Source of the DNA: Bubalus kerabau
Lineage: Eukaryota > Chordata > Mammalia > Artiodactyla > Bovidae
DNA length: 64,000 bases
Assembly (NCBI RefSeq): GCF_029407905.1
Contig: NC_073637.1
Location: 57,660,501 to 57,724,500, forward strand
Direction: 5' to 3'
Shown here: positions 1 through 11,745 of the stretch, in pieces
Numbering within the stretch: position 1 is the first letter of the stretch
Layout of the letters: the number at the start of each line of letters is the position of its first letter
Notes under the pieces: model-generated
Told to the model about the DNA's origin: nothing
The model's database searches: none
What the model saw: the letters and a program-made list of their open reading frames with translations, nothing else
Position numbers and translations under genes: made by a program

Positions 1-50
1 TGACTTCCATTTTAGGCAGATTCTTTACAGTCTGAGCCACCAAGGAAGCC
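1..50 (-). mobile_element. Bov-tA SINE head fragment (cut by window edge)
   Basis: The reverse complement reads as the conserved head of a tRNA-derived ruminant SINE (GGCTTCC..GGTGGCTCAGA..GTAAAGAATCTGCC). Only the 5' head is inside the window and the rest lies to the left of base 1. Confidence 0.75.
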
Positions 51-60
51 CTTCTTCCAT

Positions 61-367
61 GAATGAAAGTCAGTCATGTCCGACTTTTTGTGACCCTATG
101 GACTATACAGTCCATGGAATTCTCCAGGCCAGAATACTGGAGTGGGTAGCTTTTCCCTTCTCCAGGGAATCTTCCCAACCCAGGGATCAAACCCAGGTCT
201 CCTGCATCGCGATCAGATTCTTTACCAGCTGAGCCACAAGGGAAGCCCCAAAATACTGGACTGGGTAGTGTAGTCCTTCTCCAGAGTATCTTCCTGACCC
301 AGGAATTGAACTCGGGTTTCCGGCATTGCAGGTGGATTCTTTACCAACTGAGCAATCAGGAAGCCCT
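61..367 (-). mobile_element. ART2A-type tRNA-SINE dimer
   Basis: On the minus strand two copies of the tRNA-like head (GGCTTCC..GCTCAG..GGTAAAGAATC..GCAATGC) occur in series, at about 248-367 and 180-247. They are followed by the Bov-tA body (CCAGTATTCTGGCCTGGAGAATTCCATGGAC) and the conserved GACATGACTGA end. The head-head-body order is the ART2A arrangement. Confidence 0.85.
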
Positions 368-1165
368 GCTTCTACTATTATCACAGGGTGTGAGAGCTCC
401 TTCTTCTAGTCTCCCAATACTACTTAATTGAGGTTTCTGTTTATTAATTTTTACTATTAATATTTTATATTAACTTTTAATAAATTAATATGCAAATCAT
501 TTATAAAATAATATTTTATAATAAATTAATAGTAACTTATAAAATTAGTAAATATTCACTGAACATTCTGTTCTGGCCACTAGGACAAGCAGTACTCTAG
601 GTACCAAGAAAATAGCATGAACAAAACAAACACAGATTTTCCAGTTTAATTTTTTATCCATTCTGTTTCAGGAAAAGAAAATCACGCATTCTTTGACCCA
701 CCTTAAGAGAGAAGTATAGTAACTTTTAAAGCTGCACAAACTTGCCTTAGCCCCACCATCAAAGCTGCTCCTGAGCCTATTTCTCCTGCCTTCCAGATTT
801 CCAGAGACAAAGGTCATGTATCAGTCTATTTTGCCCCTAATAGCAAAGGCTCTCTGAGTGGTCTTGTTGAACCCGTCTCCCTAACCATCTCTAGATCCCT
901 GGACTTGTTTTGAGGGGGCCTGGAGCCACCCGTCACTCTTACTTAAAGGAAGAGGGGCTGGGGCTCAAAAGGTGCATTTTGCTAAAGAAACCTCCTCACA
1001 AAATCTTCTTTCTCACCTATGTGTTCTTGCACTTTCTTTCATTGTCTTTTTGTAAATAAGAGTTTGTTTTTAGTGTTGTAAAACCAGTTCTTATCCGGCT
1101 GTTTCCTACAAATCTCTGCATACAAGTCTCTTGAACAACCCCAGTATTTTACGCAGTATTTCTGG
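368..1165. other. Unique AT-rich sequence, no gene seen
   Basis: A tract of TTAATA/ATTTTATA words fills about 430-560. The rest is ordinary non-repetitive DNA. No convincing exon, RNA gene or repeat was recognised on either strand. Confidence 0.5.
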
Positions 1166-1169
1166 CCTG

Positions 1170-1365
1170 CATGCTAAACCAGAATGCCTGGGTTTAAACT
1201 GGAATCTGAGACCCATGGCAGTGAGATATTGAACAAGCTACATGGCTTTTTTGTACCTCAGTTTCTTCATCTAAAGAATGGGGTATATAGAAGCTCCTGC
1301 CTCCCGTCTTTATTATGGGTTTTAAAATAGGACAGAGAATAGAACTGTAAGCCTTTGTTGTATCT
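1170..1365 (+). repeat. MIR SINE relic
   Basis: Diverged but ordered MIR words are present: 'gcctgggtttaaact', then 'gtacctcagtttcttcatctaaagaatggggtat', then the regularly spaced 3' part. The cctcagtttcttcatct core is diagnostic of the mammal-wide MIR family. Confidence 0.65.
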
Positions 1366-2486
1366 ATAACCTTTTCCTATGTCTCATTTGAAACTTTCAA
1401 ATTGGTATCTTGTTGCTTTATTCTATTTCCCCTTAACCTTTTTATTCTCCTATCCTTAGATTGATTGGGATTCAAGTCCATCCAAGTCATTCCTCCATAC
1501 CTAAGCTTCTAGTGATGATGCCATTCTCACACATAAAAGGTTTTCCCTCTTTCCTGCTCACTATGTACTATTCCTATAATTATGAAAAATGAGGCTTTTC
1601 ATCAATTTTTTTCCTAAGCTGTCTGAAAAATCAACTTCTAAACTATTACCAAGCAAGCAAGAGAGTATGGTAATCATTTGTCTTTTTTAGTGGCAGCTGG
1701 AAATTAGGGCTTTCTAGGGGAGGAATTTAGTAGCAACTGTCAATGCTGGTTTATTTTGTCTTTCAAGCAGGTAATTTTTCAGTGATAGTGAGTGACACTT
1801 TTTGAAGTTAGGGTAATTATTTCTTACGATTTTGATGATGGCTGTGAATAAAACTCCATTCTCAATTTGTGGTATATTCAAGGAAACACATCTTTATTTA
1901 ATTGCTTTTCTCTGATTTTTCAAGAGTTATAATAGTTGAACTCTGAGTTCACAATAAGATCACTGGAATCATAATTCAAATAATGTGAAATTGCACCACT
2001 GATTTCTTGATGCAAGGCCTCTTAAATAACAATGTAACAAAATTCAAGATTTTACCTACTTCAGATTTCGGTTGCCAGAAGAGTACTTTGCATCTTTCTT
2101 TATTGAAGGTCATAGAAGCTTTGAATATTCTCCAGTGGAGATCAAGCCAGATTGTAATTCACAGAACTTTAGGTAGGTTTCGAGAGCAGAAAAATTCCCA
2201 GCTATAAAAAAAAGTAGGAAAACAACTTCTCTATGGAATTGAAACCTCATCTATCTCAGCAGAAAAAGATTAAAGCTCTTTTTGGGAAACGATTCTTCAC
2301 ATAGTACAAACGATTAGCCAAAATATTTTTTCTCGATTAGTTTTCCTTAACCAAACAACTGGTTTCATGAATTCTTCTTTCCTTGCTTGTTTGAATTTAG
2401 TTGGTTGCTTAAATTATTCAAATCTATCAGCTGTTTTGCATTATGAGAACCAACTCCTAAATGTATTCCATTAGATGCTGATCCAA
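1366..2486. other. Unique intergenic sequence
   Basis: Non-repetitive AT-leaning DNA. A 66-codon open frame at 2007-2207 (+) has no recognisable domain, signal peptide or splice context, so I do not call it a gene. Confidence 0.5.
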
Positions 2487-3185
2487 GGGGATGTCCATTC
2501 ATTCATTCAATGTTTATTTATTGAGCACCAGCTATGTGCCGGGGATATATGTTGTGGATAAAGAAGCAGATAATCAAAACAGAAAAGATCTATGATCACA
2601 TCTAGTAGGGCAGATGTGAATTAAGCATATAAACAAATAATTCCACATCTTCATGTAGTCAATATTATACTATTAAGAAAAATATGAGGAGGTAAACAAG
2701 AGGCTAAAGGACAGAGAAAAAACTTATTGTTTTAAATATGATATTTTATATAGAAAGGTAAGAATTTTCTGAGAAAGTGATAGCTGAGTGGCAATCAGAA
2801 TAGAGTAAGTGTGAAAGGCATAGAAATACCTGGGGAAGAATACTGCAAGAAGAATAATAGCAATGCAAAGGGTCCTAAGGCAAAAGAGTATCTGACATAG
2901 TCTAGAGAGAACAAGGTTTTCAGTGTGGCCTGAGGAGGTGCATGCTAGACAGATATTGATAGAGGTGAGAGACCAGATTGTACAGGACCTTGGGCACCTC
3001 AGTCAGGACTCTGATTTCCATGCTGAGTTGATGTGAAGCCATTGGAGATGTTTGAGTGTGTGTATGAGACATAATTGGATTTATGCTTTAAAAAATGTCC
3101 CTTGATTAATAAATGAAAATCATATGGTAGGTTTGGGAGTGAGGGGTAGGATATTAATAGTATTTTTTTTAAGACTTCAGTGGTC
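2487..3185 (-). repeat. L2 LINE 3' end relic (antisense)
   Basis: It opens with 'cattcattcaatgtttatttattgagcacc..ctatgtgcc', the reverse complement of the L2 3' terminus. It continues through diverged L2 words in the right order: 'tacctggggaagaat', 'gcaaagggtcctaaggc', 'aggaccttgggca', 'gaagccattggagatgttt'. The length and order fit an old 5'-truncated L2. Confidence 0.7.
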
Positions 3186-4173
3186 AAGAAAGTTTTGGAA
3201 ACACTACATTAAACAAAAATTTAAGGGATTTTTTCTTAGGGTCTTAATATCTTGTGTATCTCAAACTGTGTGATGGAATATGCAACATTCCCAACTTTAA
3301 CCACAGAAATAGTTTTTTCAGGGAACTTTTTGAGACATTAGTGTTCAGAGACATCACGTAGGGTGAGGCTGATGCAGACATCACTAAATAAATCATCTCT
3401 CTTATGAGAAACATAAACATTCGCAAAGAGAGCTGAAAGAGAAGTTTTCTGTCAGAGTAACTCACAAGTTCTCCTGTGACCTTAATTCCTGACCCTGATG
3501 AGACTGTTTCCTGCAAGGCATTGTTAGAGTAGGTTTCTCTTTTCTTTCCTTTTTTTGAGCTCCATGCTGCGAATTAGGGCACTGAATATGATTCTAAATC
3601 TTTACACAGCCTTGGTCCATGCCTGTTAGTGCCCAGCTTTTGATCATGCATCCACTTTTCTCCATTCACTAAAGGAAGTGGTATGCAGCAGATTCTCATA
3701 TCAGTGGAAAGAGGGGTCAGGCTTCTCATGGAATGGCTGGTTTTTAATGGGCAGGAGAATCATGGATTTGTTGAGAGAAATGTTATGCCCTTTTGGGTAG
3801 AATGTCACCTCAAAGATAAAGTTAGTCACACTGGGAAGCACAGTCATTATTTTAAAAGTGGCTCTTTAGCTAATGGAAACACTATAGTCATGGAGACCTT
3901 ATATTTTCCTTACCTCCATGACACAGTATGTGTGTTTCTTAATTATCTATGGAAGCAAATTTAATACCCAGCTGTGTCATTATTTGTCACATTTGAATGT
4001 CTCTGAATAGATACTGGCAAAATTTCAGCCAATTTTCCTTATGACTTTGTTAAAATATTTTTAAAGGTTAATTGTCAAATCTTTGGTGGGGAAAATCTTT
4101 CAAAAGGTTGAGTTTCCAAAGTGAGTAATAGGTCTTTCTCCTATCTAAAAACATTTACTTAAGGGGGTGTGGG
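3186..4173. other. Unique intergenic sequence
   Basis: No repeat family recognised. Open frames at 3244-3516 (-, 90 codons) and 3683-3964 (+, 93 codons) show no known motif, no paired splice sites and no obvious coding bias, so they are left uncalled. Confidence 0.45.
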
Positions 4174-4397
4174 GGCTTCCCAGGAGACTCAGTGGGTAAA
4201 GAATTCACCTGCAGTGCAGGAGATGGAGGAGACATGGGTTCGATCCCTAGGTTAGGAAGATCTCCTGGAGGACAGCATGGCGACCCATTCCAGTGTTCTT
4301 GCCTGGAGAAGCCCATGGACAGAGGAGACTGGCTGGCTACAGGGTCACAAAGAGTTGGACGTGACTGAAGTGACCGAGCCCACATGCACGCAAGGAG
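4174..4397 (+). mobile_element. Bov-tA SINE
   Basis: Full head-to-tail Bov-tA on the + strand. It has the head GGCTTCCCAGGAGACTCAG, a B-box-like GGGTTCGATCC, the body 'ttcttgcctggagaagccca', and the end 'ggacgtgactgaag' followed by a short CA-rich tail. Polymerase III-transcribed tRNA-derived SINEs carry these boxes; the copy is too diverged to be a tRNA gene. Confidence 0.85.
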
Positions 4398-4539
4398 ATT
4401 TTGGGTTTGCTTTGTAGGAGGTTTGGTCACATGGAAAATGAAAAGGGAGATTAGACATACAAAAGAGCAGAGTGAAATAACCCTCTCCTTAGGAGGAGGG
4501 GGAGCCTAGACCAAACAGAATGAACACAGTGTTGTCCTG

Positions 4540-4725
4540 CAGGGCTTTGAAATCAGGCAATCAGCCACTGGAACCCTGACTTTGCCACTTTCCAGGTGGG
4601 TTTTTGTTTTGCTTTTTTTAAAAAAATATTTTGAGCCTCCATTTTCTCTTCTAATAAAGAGGTGGTGATTGCTCCTTGATGGGGCTGTTGTGTGGACAAG
4701 TCAAGATGATACATGTCAACTCATT
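4540..4725 (+). repeat. MIR SINE relic
   Basis: MIR-like order: 'ctgactttgccactttccagg', a T/A-rich interruption near 4601-4631, then 'gagcctccattttctcttctaataaagaggtggtgatt'. The A/T-rich insert suggests local slippage inside an old copy. Confidence 0.6.
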
Positions 4726-4934
4726 TTTCTCTCTCCCTGGATGGAGTTTTGTTTTCAGCACTGTGCCAACTGTGATGCAAAACTTCGCTCCTTCATTCAC
4801 TAGAAGGAAACCACTCCAAAATGCTAGTGGCCAGTGTGTATTTTACTAAAGATTTGGGGCTAAAGTTGAGGTGGGCATTCTTGTGATACAGGACATACCA
4901 TGTCACTCCAAAACTTATAGCTACTAGTTATCTT

Positions 4935-5345
4935 TTGCTCAGTGGGTAGAGACTGCTAATTGTCACATTATACCCATTCTTCCCTTCTTCTTTTAGCAAC
5001 AGAAGCCTCCAACTTTTAGCTGAGAACATAGCTGTCTGGAAAGGGATTGCATAATTTGGGCCTCCCTTGCATCCACTGGTGACTAAGTAAACCAAGTCAG
5101 GCATGCGTGGTATGAATAACAATGATACGTACAACTGCCAGGGTCATCTTCTCAATAAAGTTTCTTGTCTTGGACTCTTTCCTATTTCCTGTGACCTAAA
5201 GAATACTGACAACTCAAACCACCTTAGAAACCACACGTATTTGAACTAGTAAATGTTAGCAAAATAAACCATCTGATTTAGGCCACTATATTTTGAGGTC
5301 TTCAGGTTAGAGCAACTTATCCTAATTCTCTTCTGTATTCTAATT
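4935..5345 (+). repeat. Ancient LTR-like mammalian repeat (family uncertain)
   Basis: The stretch contains 'gcctcccttgca..ggtgac' and ends 'aaaataaaccatctgatttaggccactatattttg..agagcaacttatcctaat'. This resembles the 3' part of old mammalian LTRs (AATAAA, then a GCCACT..TATTTTG block, then CAGC..ATCCTAAT). High divergence prevents a family name. Confidence 0.4.
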
Positions 5346-7570
5346 ATACATAGACCAGTTCTGAGCCTCAGATCTTTCTCTCCCATTATTCTCCAGGGCC
5401 TGACTTTCCAGGCTATAGTCTCCCTCTGGATCTGATGTTCCCATCTCACTCTCTCTCACTCCTTCTCATGCAGTTCAATTCAACTTTTTTCTATCCCCTT
5501 CAAACATCTGTCCCCAGGCTTTTTTTTTTTCTTCTTCTGTATACAAGGGCCCCACCAGTCACCAGAGTGTATCTTTTTGGAAAGTATAAGAGGATTATAA
5601 ATCACAAATGATATTTTCCCATGTTATAAATGGAAAATCCACAAATAGAACCTGGCAGGTAACAGGTGCTCAGTGATTTCCCATTTAGGCCTTTGCCTCC
5701 TCCAGGAGTTGACACTAGTCCTGGGACAAACTGGAAAGATTTAAAGACCTACTGTGGTGTTATAACCCTGCTACAGATTAAAATTGAGCCCTGGGAAAGA
5801 TCCAGATCAGTGGTAACCTAGGCCATGTTTAGACATCTTAGGAATGTTTTGGGTGAAAGAAAACCTCTGTGAATCCTAAACCTGGTTGATAATCTAAAAG
5901 TTAAAAAAATGTACAGATTCCAGGGTCCTACTACTGGAAAGTCAGATTCTGTAGGTTTGCTTTGGGATCAGGAAATCGGTGTTGTAAGCATCCATATCAG
6001 GTAATTTCAATGCAGCCATTTAGCTGGTGCATGGACTAAAACATTAGATAACATGAATCTAGGACTTTGAAAAATTAAGGTAGTTCAGGAGAGGCAAATG
6101 TCAGGTAATGTTCATTTCCATTAATCTTCCCCCCCTACCCCCAACTTTTAGCTTCCCTGATAACACCAGAAAAGATTAGATTGATAATTCAGCCATAGGG
6201 TAAGGAATCTGAAATATTTCCAGACTTCAAATGATGGGTCAGATATAACTCTCAAGTTCAGCTACATATGGCCAAGGAGTACAATGGGTTTTGAGCACAT
6301 CTAAGTAAACATCACAATTTAGCCTGATACACAACAGAAAGTGTCAATGAAAGACAAAGGGAGAATAACAGGAAATGGGAACACATCTGTTTGGAGGCCC
6401 AGCTACCTATATGCTAGCTTTGGCAAACCCTGTATACTTTGTCCTGCCAATGAAGCTGCTGACAAGGAAAGTTGAAACACTGACCTCATATGGCTGGGAT
6501 CAGCACCAATAATGCCACTGTATGTATTAGGCCTTCAAAATAGTTCTGGAGGTTGAGCTGGGGCTCAGCTTGGCAGCCCTGAGCCACAGAGATCATTACC
6601 TATAATGGAAATTATGCATGTTTATTTTTGAGATGACTTATTTTGAAAATGTTCATGACCTAGAGCTCTAGCTCTTGGATACAGAAAATAAATTCGACAC
6701 TTAACCTAAATGCAGTACTTTCAAACAGAAAAATGGGTGATAACATTTCAGAGTCTAAACATTATGCAGCAGATGCTAAAGGCCAGAAGAATGTGTTAAA
6801 GGGAAAAATGCTGGGGATCAGGGAATTGGAGGCAAGGAAGAGGTCTTTGGAGGCCCTCTTTCCCACCCTCTGCAAGGAAAGGGGAGCCTCTGGGTAGTCT
6901 CCCACTCCTGACCCTCTCCCCCACAGTGAGGATAATGGGAGGAGGGGCCAGAGGCTGCAGAGACAATGTGGAGAGGGCCTTCACCACAAGACCAGGGACA
7001 TGCGACTTTCATCTCTTTGTACATTTAGTTTAAAGGAACATCAAGAGACATCATTTATAATGTAAAAGTCCAAGATTTAATTACATTTAACTTAATAGAA
7101 GCATTTATACAATCTTCTGATGCAACTTTTGGATGTAGTTGTATTGAACTGTCATGAGAACAAGAGCTATTATTCAAAAGGCTCATACTCTAGATTAGCA
7201 CATTGGATTAAGCAATTTACTGAGATGTCCAGACGTGAATAAGAAATTATTTTCTCTTATTTTAACAGAAATACATTTCCAGTACTTCGGATTATCTTCA
7301 GGGACTCAAGTGTTTGGAGAATCCCAACACTACCAAGAGACCTGTGCCAATTCAAAAGATCCTGTTAGCTCATTTTTTTGCGACAGAGTAGGTCTTAGGT
7401 TGCGAGCAGGGGGAGGGAAAATGTCTTTGTGTTCTACATGTCTGAGGAGCATTTCTTCTGGATAATCCTATCATATAGACTTTCTCATCTTTATCCTATT
7501 CTTCTTGTTTTCCTGCTCTCCCTCACCTGATATTATATTTCTTATTCCCTAGCAAGTTTCCAGTAGTAAA
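5346..7570. other. Unique intergenic sequence
   Basis: About 2.2 kb without a recognisable repeat. Notable composition: a T-run at 5519-5530, a C-run at 6130-6140, and a GC-richer purine tract at 6800-6990. The purine tract holds two overlapping short frames on the minus strand that look incidental. No exon is supported. Confidence 0.45.
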
Positions 7571-7574
7571 GGCT

Positions 7575-7770
7575 TATTGAACCCCTACTTTGTATCAGGT
7601 TTTATACTTGGTGAGTCACACACACACATTTAGTTAGTACTTCAAACACCTCTAACTAAGTGATATTATCCCCATTTTACAAATGAAGAAATTGTTACTC
7701 AGAAAGGATACTGAGATTAAAATAATGAAACTTGTCAATGTCAGAGCTGGAACTTGAATCTATGTATTCT
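7575..7770 (-). repeat. MIR SINE (antisense)
   Basis: Reads as reverse MIR: 'cttattgaacccctactttgtatcaggttttatac', then 'gtgatattatccccattttacaaatgaag', then 'gtcaatgtcagagctggaacttgaatc'. A short CA run at 7617-7628 interrupts it. It directly abuts the younger SINE pair at 7783. Confidence 0.8.
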
Positions 7771-7782
7771 AATTGCAATCTG

Positions 7783-8094
7783 GGGCTTCCCTTGTAGCTC
7801 AGCTCTTAAAGAATCTGTGTGCAATGTGGGAGACCCTGGTTCAATTTCTGGGTCAGGAAGATCCCCTGGAGAAGGGATAGGCTACCCACTCCAGTATTCT
7901 TGGGCTTCCCTTATAGTTCAGCTAGTAAAGAATCCACCTGCAATGCAGGAGACCTGGGTTTGATCCCTGGGTTGGGAAGATCCCCTGGAGAAGGGAAAGG
8001 CTACTCACTGTAGTATTCTGGTCTGGAGAATTCCACGGACTGTATAGTCCATGGGGCTGCAAAGAGTCAGACATGACTGAACGACTTTCACTTT
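7783..8094 (+). mobile_element. ART2A-type tRNA-SINE dimer
   Basis: Two consecutive tRNA-like heads (starting near 7783 and 7906) are followed by the Bov-tA body and the ending GACATGACTGAACGACTTTCACTTT. It touches a second SINE with no spacer. The pair is flanked by aattgcaatc (7771-7780) and aattgtaatc (8310-8319). Confidence 0.9.
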
Positions 8095-8309
8095 GGATGT
8101 CCCTGGTGGCTCAGACAGTAAGAAGTCTGCCTACAATGCGGGAGACCCGGGTTTGATCCCTGGGTTGGGAAGAGCCCCTGGAGAAAGAAAAGGCAACTCA
8201 CGCCAGTATTCTTACCTGGACAATCCCATGGATAGAGGAGCCTGGCAGATTACAGTCCATGAGGTTGCAAAAAGTTGGATACAACTGAGCAACTTTCACT
8301 TACTCACTC
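8095..8309 (+). mobile_element. Bov-tA SINE
   Basis: A single-head Bov-tA from 'ggatgtccctggtggctcag' to 'gatacaactgagcaactttcactt', with the B-box region 'gggtttgatccctgggttgg'. It sits immediately 3' of the ART2A dimer, so it may have inserted into that element's tail or moved with it. Confidence 0.9.
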
Positions 8310-8529
8310 AATTGTAATCCAGTGGTATTTCCATTATGTTATGCTGCTCTGCCAACATGAAAGCAGACACTTGGAACTTAAGCACTTGAATTTTTGAACT
8401 AAATGAATCCCAGAGCATATCTGAATTCAACTCGATAGGATGGCATTTGGTGAAAGGATTGGGATACACAGACCGTAGAGTATAGTATTAAATTCAAGTC
8501 CTTTTGTTTTATATCATTTAAAGAATTTT
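8310..8529. other. Short unique spacer
   Basis: Non-repetitive DNA between the SINE pair and the BovB fragment. Nothing recognised. Confidence 0.4.
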
Positions 8530-9018
8530 AAAAAGCAGAGACGTTACTTTGCCAACAAAAGTCTGCATAGTCAAAGCTATGGTTTTTCCAGTAGTCATGT
8601 ATGGATGTGAGAGTTGGACCATAAAGAAGGCTGAGCACCAAAGAATTGATACTCTCTAACTGTGGTGTTGGAGAAGACTCTTGAGAGTCCCTTGGACTGC
8701 AAGGAGATCAAACCAGTTCATCCTAAAGGAAATCAACCCTGAATATTCATTGGAAGGACTGATGTTGAAGCTGAAGCTCCAATATTTTGGCCACCTGATG
8801 AGAATATCTGACTCATTTGAAAAGACCCTGATGCTGGGAAAGATTGAGGGCAGGTGGAGAAGGGGATGACAGAGGACAAGATGGTTGGGTGGCATCACTT
8901 ACTCAATGGACATGAGTTTGAGCAAGCTCTGGGAGATGGTGATAGACAGGGAAGCCTGGCATGTTGCAATCCATGGAGTAGCAAAGAGCTGGACGTGACT
9001 GAGCAACTGAACAACAAC
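8530..9018 (+). mobile_element. BovB LINE 3' end, 5'-truncated
   Basis: The sequence runs from 'aaaaagcagagacgttactttgcc' through the ORF2 C-terminal region to 'gacgtgactgagcaactgaacaacaac'. The decoded C-terminus (WTARRSNQ.ILKEI.P.YSLEGLMLKLKLQYFGHLM) matches other BovB copies in the window but is broken by several stops. The sequence and tail suggest an older BovB subfamily than the copy at 42.5 kb. Confidence 0.9.
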
Positions 9019-9219
9019 TAAGAGGGAAAAGAACTTCCCTAAACAGAGCATGCTCAATTTCCCAGGGGACAATGACATGAAATAAAAACATTATCTTTAC
9101 CAACTTGCACCCATGCTAATATGGTCTTAGAAATCCATGTTATGATGTAACCTCTCAGTACAATAGTATTACCACCAGTTATAAATTCATTTTGATGGGG
9201 AAAGAAATATTTAGTTGCT

Positions 9220-9360
9220 ACTACTGAGTTCTTGTTCTGACTCTTTAAAGCTATGTAGTTTTGGCAAATCTCAATATCTCAAAGCCATTGCTTAGAGTTA
9301 CCTATAAAATGGGCATTTATAGCACTAGCCAGGCCAATCCTCCTATCCATGTTCAGTGCT
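9220..9360 (+). repeat. MIR SINE relic
   Basis: Weak but ordered MIR words: 'gttctgactctttaaagctatgtag', 'ttggcaaatctcaatatctcaaagcc', 'cctataaaatgggcatttatag'. Strongly diverged. Confidence 0.5.
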
Positions 9361-9381
9361 AGAGTATACAGTCTTTGGATT

Positions 9382-9571
9382 GAGCTTTCCTGATAGCTCA
9401 GTTGGTAAAGAGTCTGCCTGCAATGCAGGAGACACCAGTTCGATTCCTGGGTTGGGAAGATCTGCTAGAGAAGGGATAGGCTACCCACTCCAGTATTCTT
9501 GGGCTTCTCTTGTGGCCCAGCTGGTAACGAATCCTCCTCCAATGTGGGAGACCTGGGTTCGATTCCTGGGG
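9382..9571 (+). mobile_element. ART2A-type SINE, 3'-truncated
   Basis: Two tRNA-like heads in series (9382 and about 9502) stop abruptly after 'ggttcgattcctggg', with no Bov-tA body or tail. This is an internal fragment or a copy that lost its 3' half. Confidence 0.8.
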
Positions 9572-9694
9572 GCTGTGTATCTGCGTGTCTACCAGAGTAC
9601 TTGGCACCATAGAGAGACCCCTCTTCATTGAATTGATGTAGTTAAAATATATTAATGAATATGAAAATAACTTGCAAACTATAAAGGGAGTTAA

Positions 9695-10530
9695 AAGCTT
9701 TTTATTAGTAAGATTTTATTTTAGAATAGCTTTAGATTTACTTAAAAAACAAACAAACCAACAACTGTGATTTTAGTACATAGAGTTCCCAGTACCTCCC
9801 TCCAGTTCCTTGTGTTATTAAATCTTACACTAGTACAGTACACTTGTTACTATTAATGAACCAACTGATGAACCAATACATTATACCCAACTAAAGTCTG
9901 TATTTTATTACTATTTCCTTAGTTGTTTTGCTTTGTAATGTCCTTTTTCTTGTTCCCTGTTCTAGGATCTCACCCATGGTACTATAACATTTAGCCATTA
10001 TGACTCTTTTGGCTCCTTTTGACTGAGACAGTTTTCAGACTTTGCTTACTTTTGATGACCTTGACAGCTTTAGTTGAGTATTTTGCAGAATGTCCCTCGA
10101 TAGGGATTTCTCATGAAATTGGGGTTGTATGTTTTGGGGAGGAAGACTGAAGAGGTAAAGTACCATCTTCATCACGTCGTATCAAGGGTACAGAGTTACA
10201 ACACTACTCATCCCTGTTGGCGTTAACCTCCACCACCTGGCTGATGTAGTATATGTCAGGTTTTGCCGCCATAAAGTTACTCTCTTCATACTGTGTTCTT
10301 TGGAAGGAAGTCACTATGAGCAGCTGATACTTGAGTAGTTGGGTACTATGTTCCATGTCCTTGAGGGTAGAGTGCTGACAATTTATTTGGATTCTTCTTC
10401 ATGGGAAATTTGTCTACTTGCTCCCACTTACTTATTTATTCAATCTTTTATTTAAATCAATATAGACTATGGATATTTATTTTATATTTTGGGCCATGAT
10501 ACAGTACTATTTTGTTGTGTTGTTCAAATG
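9695..10530 (-). repeat. Ancient L1M 3'UTR (antisense)
   Basis: Signature words of old mammalian L1 3'UTRs in reverse: 'gattttattttagaatagctttagatttac', 'gatgaccttgacag', 'gtatgttttggggaggaagac', 'ggaaggaagtcactatgagcagc', ending 'ggatatttattttatattttgggcc'. It is about 830 bp and collinear with that family, so it predates ruminant divergence. Confidence 0.75.
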
Positions 10531-11545
10531 TAATTAACTTTACTATTAATATTATTATCAAACAAAATCCATAGTAGACTAGTATTCTGCTGAATTTTAG
10601 TAGGTCGTCAGAAAGCTGATTGTGGAGCTCAAGATTTGTGCCTATTTTGTTTACTTCTGTACCTAGTGCATGGCTTATGTTATGTCCTTATTAATATTTT
10701 TAGAATTAAAATCTAAAATACAGTACTGAGTTACTGTCATCGATTATAAAGACCATGGGTAAACAGATCTGTTGTTTCAGGATTATATCCAGGATCATAG
10801 ATGTTTGGTAGCCATTTAAACAATTTGCAAATTTATCATTGGATCCCTGAATGTCCTTTCCTTGCCCACACCACAATCTCGCATAATCACAGCTGGAGAA
10901 GAAAATGCTACTCTTTAATGAACTCCCAACTGTGGGTACCATAGAGAAACATCACGTGTAACACTAAGAAGGCTCATGCATTCCCTGACATTCTCTGTTA
11001 ACATATGACCAGCATGGTTCTCCCCAGACAGGCTCTGAAGCAGAATGCAATCACATGGTTGAAGTAATGAGCAGTCTGTAGAAGGAAGAAAAGCCCTGCT
11101 TCTTATCTGCCTGCAAAGCTCCTTCATCTATCACTCGCAACCAGTCAGTTTGAATTTGGAGCAGGCGCCTTCATCTGTGTACCCTGCCATGCTCTGTCAG
11201 AGAATAAACCTTGAAGTTCCAACTGGTGCCAGCTAGAACAACACAAGCATCGAGAGAAGTGGACTACACCCTCCTGGTGGTGTTCCACAGTGGATATTTG
11301 TCTGCAGCCAGGGACAAGTCCAAGTGTTGGCTTTAATTTATAGCGTCTGGCAGTTTCTACTCCCAGGATCTTAGCCAAAGCCAAGTTCTCTCCCTCTGTC
11401 TGTCTTTATCCATCTCATTTCTCAGTTAATATTTTGAAGTATTCTTCATGAATCCCTAAATGTGCCTTTTGAAACTTGACTATAATCCTCCTAGCATCTG
11501 TTACACATTATTTCTAAATAATGATTTTGCCAAATTCTGATTCTT
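10531..11545. other. Unique intergenic sequence
   Basis: About 1 kb without a recognised element. Open frames at 10706-10942, 10915-11127 and 11145-11384 (all minus, 70-79 codons) overlap in different frames and show no domain, so they are treated as chance. Confidence 0.45.
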
Positions 11546-11549
11546 TCTG

Positions 11550-11745
11550 GAGCAGAAAAATAAGGAGTTGAGTTCTAATTCTGTCATTCATGGGCCAGTC
11601 ATTGAATCTCTTGAGCCAATCTCCTTATCTTTATGGGGGAATAAAATAATACCTACTTGAACAAGATGCTTTTGTGAGGATCAGAACTGATTATATAAAA
11701 GTATTAGCCCATAGCAGGGGCTAAGTAAGTGGTAAACATTTGTTT
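11550..11745 (+). repeat. MIR SINE
   Basis: Ordered MIR words: 'gagttgagttctaattctgtc', 'gggccagtcattgaatctcttgagcc', 'ttatctttatgggggaataaaataatacctact', 'ttttgtgaggatcagaactg', ending 'agcaggggctaagtaagtgg'. A nearly full core. Confidence 0.75.

Noticed and set aside
7783..8309. tRNA-like A and B boxes (for example gggttcgatcc) that could be read as tRNA genes
   Set aside because: They belong to tRNA-derived Bov-tA/ART2A SINEs. The cloverleaf is broken and the units run into a SINE body and tail.
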